This document shows, piece after piece, positions 11,061 through 21,529 of a DNA stretch of 64,000 nucleotides (position 1 is the first letter of the stretch; each line of letters begins with the position of its first letter). The DNA comes from Haliotis asinina. Taxonomy: Eukaryota > Mollusca > Gastropoda > Lepetellida > Haliotidae. The stretch lies in contig NC_090291.1 of assembly GCF_037392515.1 (NCBI RefSeq), positions 18,999,501-19,063,500 on the forward strand, written 5' to 3'. The translations under genes and the position numbers were made by a program. Under the pieces are notes generated by a model. The model had not been told where the DNA came from and ran no database searches. It saw only the letters and a program-made list of their open reading frames with translations.

Positions 11061-14000
11061 TCAGCCTTGAAAAGTGTAGTAATTCCAATTGTTATCATTA
11101 GCGGTATTCCCATCATGGCCAACGAGAAGTTGACACGTCAAACTGTCGGCTGACGTCATTGTTTGGAAGGCATCACAGTCTATTTCCGCTCGACATTTTA
11201 CAGCACAAGTCGCTGTAGAACCAACAACCATCTGCTTCAAGGCAGTGTCCTGTCTTCGGACGCCGGCGTTCAATGTAAACTGTAAATCTGGAAGAGTGTG
11301 AGTGTTTCAGTTTGACAAAGTTCAATACGTGATATAGCTTTCTGTTGTTTATAGCCCGGCTCTTATTTGACGTGAGGCTGGGATTAGAGCTCATCAGCGG
11401 ATCCTGATACGACAAAGTTCACTTAGAGTATGGTCATATGTAACACATGGTAACAACGGATTAAGCTTTCTCAGTAAAGTTCTTATTGTGCTATTTTTCC
11501 GGCGTCGGATGGGACTCAGCTCCCTCACTGTCAATTGTACATCCCTGAGATATTGCAATTCCAAATGTAAAATGTGTGACTTTAAAAGTAAGTATTTTGA
11601 AGGCCATTATAAAGCACTGTGCCATCCACACGCAAAATAGCTACATAAAGCGCCGTGTATTCCAACGATTTCATGCAACCACTGTCTTCGGCATGACGTC
11701 ATCTCAACGGACCGTGAAGATCCGGGTTCAAATTGATCTTCAGTAAACAATACCTGTCGTAAGGGGCGACTCTGATCGCGTGGTCTGGTTCGCTGTTGTG
11801 GTTAACACGATCCATAGTATCCCAACTGCTTTGATCATAGATTGGTCCAGACTCGAGCATTTACAGACTCGTAGCCATATCGTTGGAATATTGTTGAGTG
11901 CTGCGTAAAACTGAACTCAATGTCTCACTCAGTCTCAGAAACCAGCTCGAGGAGACTATTATCCTTCACTTGAATAAAACTTTAAACTGAAAATATTGTG
12001 ATTTTTAAATTACTTTCGGTGGAAATGTATTAAAGAAACATCTGACCTCACCTCCACAAGCATGCAGGCCCTTGATGGAAACCTCAGCGAAGTCCAAATG
12101 ACGGTTTGTCATGGTGATCTTGACCTTCCGTGCTGTCAGCAGCTCATCACATTCTATGACCTCAGTTGCTGACTTTAGAATGTTCCCTGGGTAGTAATGA
12201 CAAAGTCTGGTGATCGGGTCCGAGTCCCCAGATATTAAATCAACTGTAAAGTTCTTCAGTCGATTATCTGAAAAACAAACAAACATTATAGGCTTGTTTA
12301 TTCTTTCAGTGAGTGGAAGAGTCAAATTTTACGCAGCACTCAGACGCAGGCCGTCTGTAAATATGCGAAGCGGGGCCAGACAATCCAGTGGTCAACAACA
12401 TGAGCATCGATCTGCGCAATTGGGAACCGATGACATGTGTCAATCAAGTCAGCGAGCCTGACCACCCGATTCCATTGGTTATTTACTGGTGTATTCTTTC
12501 ATGTTATTACATTTTCTAGATGTACAGACTAGTTTGAAGTGATTTCTTATACACCTTTTAACTATGCACAAGCAATATATAGCTTTGTGCATCATAATCT
12601 TCTCTGCACAATCACTTGTCGAGAGAGTGAGTGATTATGTTTTTACGTTAATTGTAACAACACTCCAACAGTATCACGGCGGGGGACACCAGAAATGAGC
12701 TTTGCATGTGGAAAGAATCGAACCTGGTCCTTCGGCGTGACAACACTGCAACCATTGGGCCTTTTTCTAGCCTCTTTTATGAATAAAATATGTTCAATCA
12801 AATCGAACATCATTTGTGGTAGTTGATGCTTTAAAATGCCAGGTACATTTAACTAGTGTTACGAGTGTGTATTTTCTGTATATTTTTGTTGTTAATTAAG
12901 TAATGGTTGTTGTTGGGTCACAACATTTAGTGTTTTGAATATTAAATATGATGGGTCACATTTCGTTTTAATAGCTGGTCAACACTTTTAAGATTCTGGT
13001 TTTCCGGAATTTATCTGCTCCTAGTTTTCTATGTGTCTACTTCCGGGAGACTTATTCTAGGGCATTCTACAGTGTTGACGATGTTCGTTTACGCCCGGAC
13101 TTTCGCGAATGACTTAGTAAATATATATAAAGGCTGGTTGCCGTGTTGAGGGCGACACTCACACTCATTTACATCTCTGCCACGTTTGAAATCCCGTCAA
13201 TGCCTGAATCTACATTATCTGCTGTCACACCGATCGCTGTGTTGACATTCTGCTATAGTTGATTCTCACTCACACCAAGACTTTGGTGAGTTTGCTATAT
13301 TGTATTTTGTGACCCATTGACTTAGATGTTGCCTCTCTTGAATTGTACCTGAAATCTGCATTGTTATATGGACTTGTGACTTTGTATACCTTGCTCTCGT
13401 TGCACGATACAAAATGTGCACGTTAACGACTTGTCTTTGTTCTGTTTTCCTGGTTCACAGGGGGATTTCTTACATTGTTGTCACGGTACATTCTTAATCG
13501 TAACACTAGGTTTTTACAGCAAACTCACTGCAGCAATCCCGATTTGTGATGCTGACGCTGAAGATGTAGTAGGTGTTGAGGAGGTCCACCTCCCACCAAC
13601 TGACGGGCGGTGAAGGTCCGTCAGGGGTATGTATGTGTGTTGTGGCGTTCCCATCAACTGCTAATGATGGTGGGTTTTCATCACGATATCCATTCATTGA
13701 TGCTGGCTTGCGAAGAGCAACGTTTTTGAAGCCATTCACTGCGAATAGAAACAAACGTGAGGTGCGTATTATATAACCAGAATCGTACATCAATCGTTTT
13801 TGGCAAATATTTCTTCTGGGTAGCCGATTGAAAGCGTTGGCTCGTCAAGCCGAAGATCCGGGTCCGATTCCTCACATGGGCACAATGTTTGAAACCCATT
13901 TCTGGTGTCCTTCTCTGTGATTTGGCGGGAATAAAAACGGCGTAATTGAAGTCACTCATTATATATGTTCTTTATGTATCATATGGAATTGGGTGATATG

Positions 14001-15486
14001 TCGTCTTCAGAGTGAGTGGGTATACTAGAAAAGTTATACATTAATGTAACTTTATCCATACAGTTAGATAATATCCAATGCAGACCAGGGACAGTGAAAC
14101 AAATACTGTATAAAACTAATGTGTTACCCCCAAACGACACCACTAAATTTAACGGTACATGACAAAAACACTCTTTGATTGCTACCAAAATAGCGTTGAT
14201 TACCTTACTCGGTACTATAGGGACTTACAGTACTTTCGCTACCTACATGGGCCCTAGCAGCAATGTCTCCTTTTGAAACACTCACGAGGGTCAAACTGAC
14301 AGACCAAAGCATTCGTCACCACTCGCCCCTTTCCGCAACCTCCATGAAGACTCGTCCCCTCCCGGTGCTTACGACAAACCAATCGGAACGCTAGTAATGA
14401 TTGTCGCATTTTGATAAAAATACACTATTTTATTATTTACACTATCCACAACATATATCGATTAAGGCACAATGCGTTTGTTTAAAAATTTCCATCTGTG
14501 AAAGAGATATCTACCGACACAACTATGATAGACAAGTTATTTTACAGTATTTTGCAGACAGGTAAATATAGACTAACTTTGCAAGTTTACATCTATGATA
14601 GTCACGATCCCCGTGTGACTTTATATCCTAATTCAGTCACTCACTCACTATACCATCTTCGATATTTCTAGGGTATACGTTCCGATAACTATCCACTAAA
14701 CCCTGGATGCACCTACGGCTCGCCCCGACGAATCTATTTACCTCCCTTGTCTGCCTTTTTATCCAATCAGGTGTCCAAACCCTCGCAGTTGCAACCGCTA
14801 TCTTTGTTGACACTAGCAACACTCGGTTTTAATGGTTGCTTAACTGTTTGGTTACAGTGAGAATGTGGAGACAGCAAAGGGAGGTAATACAATTATCGGA
14901 CTGAGCCAAAGATGCATCCTGGGTATAGTAGAGATGTATCACAGCATACACCCTGCAGATATCGCGGATGTCACTATATATCGACAATACAATCAAATGG
15001 ACAATGAGGAAGCTAACAAAAGAAGATACATCACCATACTCGAAACCATGGGGACTTAGTTCTTTTGCTACGGGGCGGTCGGGTGGCCTAGTGGTTAAAG
15101 CGTTCACTCGTCAAGCGGAGGACCCGGGTTTGATTCGTCACATGAGTACAGTTTCTGAAGCCCATTTATGGTGTTCCCCTCCGTGGCATTGATGCAATGT
15201 TGCTAAAGGCGGCGTAAAATTATAGCCACTCACTCCTTTGCTACTTGATTGGTCCGTAGCTGGATTTACACCATCCAATCAGATGTTAACAATTTTTGAC
15301 AAATCTGGCCACAGATTTCGTGAACCTATTCTGTAAAACTGGGTACAAGTGAATATACTGAATCGCGTGAATTTTAAAAATACATGTATGCTATTCAAAG
15401 TACATATTATTCAACTTCCACTCACCATTTTCCAGAATTCCTAGATTGGTTACTAGAAATACAATACATATCCTGAATGTATCCAT
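11061..15486 (-). CDS. Gene A: secreted F-type lectin (fucolectin) with C-terminal PAN/apple-like domain, four exons
   Basis: Exons on minus are 15426-15486, 13529-13738, 12052-12267 and 11061-11287. Every intron is GT-AG and phase 1, and the total is 714 nt, or 237 residues. Residues 1-20 form a signal peptide with hydrophobic core CIVFLVTNLGIL. Residues about 24-162 are an F-type lectin domain: NVALRKPAS, AVDGN, WWEVDLL, ITNRDCC, ARKVKITM and the end KGLHACG. Residues about 163-237 are a PAN/apple-like module with four cysteines (TCAVKC, DCDAFQT, TCQLL) ending NWNYYTFQG before TGA. An in-frame ATG at 15513 would add nine residues, but the ATG at 15486 has the better context; a CTCTCAG acceptor before 15533 suggests a 5'UTR intron. 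F-type lectins bind fucosylated glycans, so a secreted recognition role is inferred. The usual R-x-D-C-C loop is RDCC here, one residue short, so sugar binding is uncertain. Gene B is its paralogue. Confidence 0.8.
11708..11930 (+). repeat. Type B SINE in gene A intron 3
   Basis: The copy runs from ACCGTGAAGATCCGGGTTCA to GCTGCGTAAAACTGAACTCA. It is antisense to the gene, within the 0.76-kb intron between the second lectin exon and the PAN exon. Confidence 0.85.
12308..12475 (-). repeat. Type B SINE (5' part missing), 40 bp upstream of lectin exon 3
   Basis: Plus sequence TTTTACGCAGCACTCAGACG to CCTGACCACCCGATTCC is the reverse of the family. It lies in gene A intron 2 in the same sense as the gene, about 40 bp before the exon 12052-12267 acceptor, and therefore near the presumed branch-point region. 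Confidence 0.85.
12622..12760 (-). repeat. Type A SINE in gene A intron 2
   Basis: Plus shows the reversed tail (GAGAGTGAGTGATT), the body GGGGACACCAGAAATGAGCT, and the reversed tRNA-like head GAATCGAACCTGGTCC. The copy is diverged. Confidence 0.75.
12857..13505 (+). mobile_element. Solo LTR, 649 bp, copy 1 (inside gene A intron 2)
   Basis: The ends are TGTTACGAGTGTG and CTTAATCGTAACA, i.e. TG...CA with a short inverted repeat (TGTTACG/CGTAACA). CTAG on both sides (12853-12856 and 13506-13509) is a 4-bp target duplication. A TATA box (ATATATATAAAGG) lies at 13121-13133. A second copy at 44368-45010 aligns over its full length in the opposite orientation. No internal retroviral-type region flanks either copy, so both are solo LTRs. 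The element is antisense to gene A, and its downstream duplication ends 13 bp before the donor GT of exon 13529-13738 (13527-13528 on plus). Confidence 0.85.
13818..13961 (+). repeat. Type A SINE in gene A intron 1
   Basis: The head (GGGTAGCCGATTGAAAGCG, GGTCCGATTCCTCACATGGG), body and GGCGTAATTGAAGTCACTCA tail are all visible. It lies about 80 bp upstream of the first lectin exon. Confidence 0.85.
14200..14265 (+). repeat. Interspersed repeat block (GGGACTTACAGTACTTTCGC type)
   Basis: Related blocks occur at 15035-15300 (split by a SINE) and 42010-42090, sharing CATGGGGA[CT]TTACAGTAC, TGGACCCTA and GGATTTACACC. The family is not recognised. Confidence 0.45.
14640..14995. repeat. Long imperfect inverted repeat (~120-bp arms)
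   Basis: The arm at about 14640-14760 is the diverged reverse complement of the arm at about 14870-14995. As a result short frames on minus and plus encode similar peptides (RRCIQGLVDSYRNVYP versus QRCILGIVEMYHSIHP). This points to a palindromic transposon end rather than to two genes. Confidence 0.55.
15072..15236 (+). repeat. Type A SINE, complete, with target duplication
   Basis: Clear head (GTGGCCTAGTGGTTAAAGCG), B-box region, body and GGCGTAAAATTATAGCCACT tail. TTTGCTAC flanks both sides (15064-15071 and 15237-15244). It inserted into the older repeat that is also seen near 14200 and 42010. It lies in gene A intron 1. Confidence 0.9.
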
Positions 15487-15824
15487 GCCCCTTCTTCTGT
15501 GTCGCCAGTCCATCAAAATGTATGGAACGCCGTCTGAGAGAAAACAAATAAATCGTTAAATCCACTAATAGACACAGTTGTGATCTGGAAGTATCACAGA
15601 GTCCGTATACATTCAAAGATCGTGTATATACTGGAACACTGAATCACACATATAAACTTGAAGAACGGCGCACTTCATTGGCAATGCTGTCTTGATAAAG
15701 TTAGTCGCAGAACTGTTCTAATCAATAACAGTCTCGTGTTGAAGTGAACCAGCTTCCGTATGGTTGCTTTCCGCCATCATCGTCTCGGCAGCAATCTGAT
15801 CTTCTGATGCTTGATTACAACTCC

Positions 15825-17372
15825 CCAAACGTTGTATTATCATGGGATAATTAAATGGTCATAACCCACTTAGGGGTAGTAACAATGTCAACACGAAAGG
15901 AAAGATTCTTGAGGATTTCATAGTGTTAGTTCTTGCACATATCTTCATCCTGCAACTGGTTTATACTCCTCTTTAGATTTATTCGTTGCGGATTCCAGTA
16001 TATACAATGAATTTGAATGGTCAGCCTATGATGATCTTTGTGCATTTTCCCACTATACTTACAGCCACAAACACCAGACAAGGGTGCATTTTAAGCCCAG
16101 CCCTATTTATCTTTTTCATTAATCAACTCATAACAGAAATATACAAAGAATGTAGTTATGGTGTATTTGTGACACAGGGTATTGTTGATTTAATGTTACT
16201 TCTTTTTGCTGATGATGTAGATATGTTTTCATATGTTATTGGCCTGCAGAAACAGTTAAATGTACTGTCTTCTTTTTGTATGAAATGGGGTTTGGACGTC
16301 AACTTACAAAAAAAATGTTATTGTATTTAGAAATGCCGGTAAAATTGCTCAGCATGAACATTGGACATACGACGGTGTTCCCTGAGAAATTAAGACATAT
16401 TGTAAGTATTTAGGATTACTCATTTCTTCTAGATTATCATGGTCAGTATCTTGTAAGCAGTTAGCATGCCAAGCGTCTAAAGCTCTTATACCAGTTTATA
16501 CACTTCTTAAAAAAGTGTAATTGTTCCATTTCCTACAGTGTGTTCTATTTTTGATGGTAAAATTGCGCCGATTTTGTGATACGGGTCAGAGATATGGGGT
16601 ACAAAATATTGTGAGGCAACAGAGAATGTCCAGCCATCATATTTTAAACGCTTTTTACGGGTTGGGAAGTTTGCTTCCAATAAGGCCATCTTAGGCAATA
16701 TAGGGCGCTATCATTCTCAGCCAAGTTAGAGTGGTCAGATATTGGTGTAAATTACTAAAGATGGAACGACATCGATATCCTTATCATTGTTATAATTTAT
16801 TAAAACCTCTTGATGAAAATGATAAGACCAGTTGTAACTGGGTTTCAAATGTTAGAATTTTGCTGTTTACTTGAAGGTATTCTTTTGGATTGAGCAAGAC
16901 TTTGGTGATGAAGCGCTATTTCTATCCTCATAAAAACAGAGATTACAAGATATGTATTATCAAAACTGGCTCAATAGTATTTCATCTTCGTCCTTTTTAT
17001 GTCATTATAATTCGATAAAATCAACTATAGAGCCAGAAAAATATTTAACATTATTAGAAAACAAGGATTTGATAAGAGCCATGTCTGAATTTCCCTACAC
17101 AATTTCAATGTCAATTTTTCCAGAAGGCATAAAAAAGAAGATATTGATCTAATTAAATGTGCAAACTGTAAATTGGGGTTTAGTGAAGATGAATTTCATG
17201 TATTATTAGTTTGCGAAAAATATAAAGATCTGAGAGAGAGATATCTTCCACATATTAAACATGTCCATAAAAACAATATTTTAATGGTAAATTTACTATC
17301 ATCTCAAAGTCCTCTTGTTATACATTCAGTTGCAACTTTGTTAAAACATATATTTATTGCTAAATAAATATT
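15825..17372 (+). pseudogene. Non-LTR retrotransposon (LINE) ORF2 remnant with reverse transcriptase core
   Basis: At 15986-16318 an open frame carries TRQGCILSPALFIFFINQL and then LLLFADDVDMF, the YADD-type catalytic motif of reverse transcriptase. Downstream, through frameshifts and stops, a C-terminal region includes YGSEIWG, an SNKAILGNIGRY-like block, and a terminal KCANCKLGFSEDEFHVLLVC cysteine/histidine motif ending at 17365. The element is inactive. The RT motifs make the class certain; the clade is not. Confidence 0.8.
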
Positions 17373-17401
17373 TCTATTTGTGTTCACTTGACATTATAAA
17401 C

Positions 17402-17448
17402 ACATTATATATATATCAATTATCAATTATATATATATATATCAATTT

Positions 17449-17483
<35 letters not shown>

Positions 17484-17485
17484 TA

Positions 17486-17575
<90 letters not shown>
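17402..17575 (+). repeat. (TA)n / (TG)n compound microsatellite
   Basis: TA runs flank about 90 bp of TG repeats. It follows directly on the 3' end of the LINE remnant. Overlapping frames encoding VCVC or THTH strings are artefacts. Confidence 0.95.
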
Positions 17576-17576
<1 letters not shown>

Positions 17577-17824
17577 ATCTGTAAATTGGGCAATAAGCCC
17601 GTATATTACCGAATAAAGTGTCTGTCTGTCTGCGACAAACCCCAGTGATGTTGCACCATCGTCAAGTTGGAACTGGTCTTTATTCCAGACCGTATGCACT
17701 AACAGGATAAAAGCTAAAAAATTTTTATAAGTGCGTCTGATCCTATTCTTACATTTCTGATGAATCAAATATGATTGCTAATGATTGTATTCCCGAGTCA
17801 TCAATGATTCCACACATTTGTGAA

Positions 17825-19310
17825 CCATGGTTTACTATTGACTGCAAACGAGCTTAAACGACTAGCAAGAGGGCGGAAAAATATTTCCGTCGACATCCAA
17901 CAGCCCATAACTTAATCGGTTTAAAATTTCAAACGCCAAGGCTCGTCCTACAAAATGGCTCACGAACAACTATTTCTAAGGTATGGAATATAGTGAGATA
18001 AAAGATAAAGGTAAAAAATGCAGTGTGCACCATCTTAAGGAAGTTGACACTCTGTTAACAGAAAAATATATTCAATTTGCTAATAAACTAGGTGAAACGT
18101 TAGCTAAACATTCCTCGTCATCCAAATGTCCACCAACCTTTCTGAAATTAAAAAACCAACAAGAACAAACAAACAAACAGACAAACAAACAAACAAAAAT
18201 GAAAACAAGAAAAATAAGTATATTTCAGATAATGGCGAAGATTATAATGAAATTTACCCCATTCCTGAGCTCCATACACACCTTGGGTAAGCATGACACC
18301 GCCCCTGTCCCTGTAAATATTCATCATCAGCTCCTTAAACAAGTACCCGAATCATGTAATACTATACAATCATTATTGAATGTCTCTGATGGTTTAGAGA
18401 CATCTGGTAATTTCCCACATCTTAGCTAATTGCCATACTTATTCCTATTCCTGAACCGTATCAATCTAATTACGAACAAATTTCTTCAACTAGATGTGCT
18501 TGCAAAACAATGGAAAGAATGGTTAATAATCCTCCAGTTAGGTAACTGGAAACCACATCACTGACATTCAATGTGTTTTCCGAAAAATCGAAGTTCCGTC
18601 GATCATTTTCTACGCTTTAGAGTCTTTCTATAAAAAAATCCACGATAAATAAACAATATGTTGTATCGATTTTGTTTCGATCTTGAAAAGACATATGGTA
18701 CGACATGGAGGTATGGCATTTTGAAAGACCTCCATCATTTTCGTCTGAGGAGTCGTTCACCCCAATTTATATCACAATTTTTAGAAGACAGACAATTTCA
18801 AGTCCGAGTGGCTTCTACCCTATCTGACCATTACAATCAGGATCAGGGTGTACCACAAGGCAGTGTTTTGTCTGTCACATTGTTTAGTGATAAGATCCAT
18901 TGTTTATCAAGGGTTTTAAATGATTCAATCGTTGATCGCTTTTTGGGGATGATTTCAATATTTTTTGCCGTATAACTATACTATTGAAAGGCAAATGCAG
19001 TTGTGTTTAAACAAAATGAATAAATAAATGGAGTTCACCTCTTTTTCATATCGCAGTTTTCAGAAAACAAACAATTTCAGGTCCGCTTGGATCTACCCTG
19101 TCAGATCTTTTCAGTCAAGATCAGGGTGTCCCACAGGGCAGTATTTTGTCTGTCACATTGTTTAGCATTAAGATCCACAGTTTATCTAAAGTTATAAATG
19201 ATTCAATCGATGGATCACCTTTTGGGGATGATTTCAATATTTCTTGTCGTGGAAAAATAACCATACCATTGAAAGGTAAATGCAGTTATGTTTCAGTAAA
19301 ATAAATAAGT
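17825..19310 (+). pseudogene. Jockey-like LINE ORF2 remnant with internally duplicated RT segment
   Basis: Motifs in order: PWFTIDCKRA (about 17830), SVHHLKEVDTLLTEKY (18030), LIPIPEPYQSNYEQISSTRC (18440), a CKTMERMVN helix, FDLEKTYGTTWRYGILKDLH (18680) and GVPQGSVLSVTLFSDKI (18850). Several frameshifts and stops separate them. At about 19061-19250 a second, diverged copy of the VPQGS region follows and includes a DDFNIS active-site-like block. A CAAA-rich run at 18150-18196 lies in the linker. The frame at 17983-18429 is the connector before the RT domain. Confidence 0.75.
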
Positions 19311-19673
19311 AATGGTGTCTTGAATGGTGGCTTTGTTGTTTCTAAATAAAAAACTAGTTGTATATGACTCTGTCGTAGATACAAACCTCATTATGGCCCA
19401 GAATATTTTTTAAAAGGCACTGCCATCAAAGTAGTCAAGGAGGCGAAGTCTTACTCTCATTTAAATTTACAATATTAAATCCTTGAATCCTTGTCTTGCT
19501 TTTATCGTGTAATCATAAATAAACCCTGTCTATTAAATAATAGTATTTCACATTTTACAGACATAAGTGTCTGCCATCACCTCCTCAAATAGCGGCAGCC
19601 AACTAGAAAGGATTATTTCGGGCTTGCGTCTTCACTAGTCAACAATTACTTATTGAATAAACACTGGGGGATG

Positions 19674-19931
19674 CTACCAGTACTCACTGGAGGGTTTTGA
19701 GCTTATTAGATAAGATGATCTATGAATTCTTTTATTAACGCGTTTTCTTTGTCTAGGGTCAGTCAGTGCACAGGGAGTGGCGGAGTGATTGGATATCTTC
19801 ACCTGAATCATGGGGACTCGTGACACAAATTTAAATTGATTAAATTTAACAGATCGTTGACATACAGTATAAAACAGCATACAGATTGCCAACAATAGAA
19901 GGAAGATCAATATAGCGGAACCATGACAGAA
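19674..19931 (-). CDS. Candidate terminal exon encoding a transmembrane helix and basic tail
   Basis: After an AG acceptor (TTGGTTCTTGTAG before 19931) the minus frame stays open for 85 codons to a TAG. It begins FCHGSAILIFLLLLAICMLF, a convincing membrane segment of about 20 residues. A mostly polar tail with a basic cluster (DPRQRKRVNKRIHR) follows and ends SSEYW. This layout fits the last exon of a single-pass membrane protein. I found no partner exons, and a SINE sits immediately upstream, so it may equally be a fortuitous frame. No family is recognised. Confidence 0.25.
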   Translation of the reverse strand, partial: FCHGSAILIFLLLLAICMLFYTVCQRSVKFNQFKFVSRVPMIQVKISNHSATPCALTDPRQRKRVNKRIHRSSYLISSKPSSEYW

Positions 19932-19946
19932 CTACAAGAACCAAAG

Positions 19947-20216
19947 ATCCGTGAAGGTCTGGGGTAGAACAGGCCTCCAACAACCCATGCTTGCCATAAA
20001 AGGCGAATATGCTTGTAGTAAGAGGCGACTAACTGGATCGGGTGGTCAGGCTCGCTAGTTGGTTGACACATGTCATCGGTTCCCAGTTGCACAGATCAAT
20101 GCTCCTGCTGTTGATAGCTGGATTCTCTGGTCCATACTCGATTATTTACAGACCTCCACCATATAGGTGGATTATTGCTGAGTGCGGCGTAAAACTAAAC
20201 TACTCACTCACTCACA
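19947..20216 (+). repeat. Type B SINE, full length with 14-bp target duplication
   Basis: A complete 270-bp copy from the ATCCGTGAAGGTCTGGGGTA head to the GTGCGGCGTAAAACTAAAC tail and (CTCA)n. TACAAGAACCAAAG is repeated exactly at 19933-19946 and 20217-20230. It is inserted 1 bp from the acceptor AG of the candidate exon at 19674-19931. Confidence 0.95.
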
Positions 20217-20594
20217 TACAAGAACCAAAGTTCAAATTTGTTTACATGTATTAACATTTGACGCAATTAAATCTTCTACTAATTCGCTCTTTGATACAAA
20301 AAGCCAATCAATCATTTTTTAAAAGTGCATCTGCAATGGAGTATATCTCTATGATTTAGAATGTATATAATCATATAATCTCCTTTGATCTTGGGGCAAC
20401 GATGTTTTCCGTTTTGTCTCAGGCGCAGAAGCCGTTTTCTCTCGGCAGAGAGGTTGTCCGTTTTCTCCAGGTTCGGAGGCCGTTCTCTCCGGAGCGGTGG
20501 TCGTTTTTCTCGATTGTTTGGCCCGTTTTCTCGGTATCCCCATACAGATCACAATTATCAGATGGGTCCAAGGGTGGTGGAACAGTGGCCACTG

Positions 20595-21330
20595 TTACTG
20601 GATCCAGAACAATATCTTCCAGATTACCAAGGAGGGTGGGTCTGGAGCTTCTGTCGCCGATGGGTCCTCTTCTCCTCCCACTGTCCTCCTCCTATCCTCA
20701 ACTAGCAAGATGCCAGCCTTGATGGTGAATCGCCAGCTTGTGCGGTCATTAACTGCTTCCAGGTCTGCTGTGCATATGTTGTAAGCTCTCAAGGCGTCCG
20801 TGTAGTGCAGCATGGGGCGCCCAGACCTCGCCATAAAGAATGTCCTTTGGAATACGACCGTTGTCCATCCTGCACATGTGACCAAGCCGGCGTAGGCGTC
20901 TCTGAGTGAAAATGACGAACATGCTTGGTATACCTGCCTTGGACAAGACGCTTGCGTTTGTGACGTGGTCCTGCCAGCTGATGCCTAGGAGTCGCAACAA
21001 GCAGCGCATATGCAAGACGTTCAGCCTCTGCTCTTGGCGACAGTAAGGAGTCCAGTTTTCGCTGCCTCTGAGAAGCGTACTCAGCACAGAAGCTTGGTAT
21101 ACTTTCATTTTTGTGTTGAACGTCAGGATGGTGTTGTCCCAAACAGTTTTCGCTAAGCGTTCCTTGGCTGTCGCTGATTTGCCTATCCTTACATTGAGCT
21201 CGGCATCTAGAGACTGCTTGATGGGTATGGTGGAGCCGAGATAGTTGAAATTATTCACCACCTCCAGGATGTGGTCGCCGATGGTGATTGCAGACTGGAA
21301 GAGGCGTTGCCAATGATGCTACATTTAGCT
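20595..21330 (-). pseudogene. RTE-like endonuclease/reverse-transcriptase C-terminal remnant
   Basis: On minus a 170-codon frame starts just after ITIGDHILEVV and carries NYLGSTIPIKQSLDAELN, RIGKSATAKERLAKTVWDN, TKMKVYQASVLSTLLRGSE and RRLRRLGHMCRMDNGRIPKD. This is the region that follows the RT active site in RTE-type elements. A frameshift near 20815 moves the ending (GRPMLHYTDALRAYN, ADLEAVNDRTSWRF) into another frame. The upstream RT core is missing, so the copy is 5'-truncated and dead. Confidence 0.85.
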
Positions 21331-21529
21331 GTTCTCCATTCCTACTCTACTGTTTTGAAGGAAGACAATAGGATACATGGATCTGCACTATTTGGATGGA
21401 GTTGGGTTGGCCTTCTACTCGCAGACAGTATTATTTTTGCATCGGGATCCTTTGTATAGCAACGTAGTGAGTCTAGCTCTAAGCCGGCATCTGTAGCGGA
21501 GAGAAAGTCTACCTGAAATACTGGACACG

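Noticed and set aside
17442..17768. THTHTH/VCVCVC frames
   Set aside because: Produced by the TG/TA microsatellite.
20349..20784. Overlapping plus frames of about 100 codons and a minus Glu/Lys-rich frame
   Set aside because: Antisense or flanking to the RTE remnant, no domain; a short imperfect repeat (CGTTTTCTC) explains the composition.
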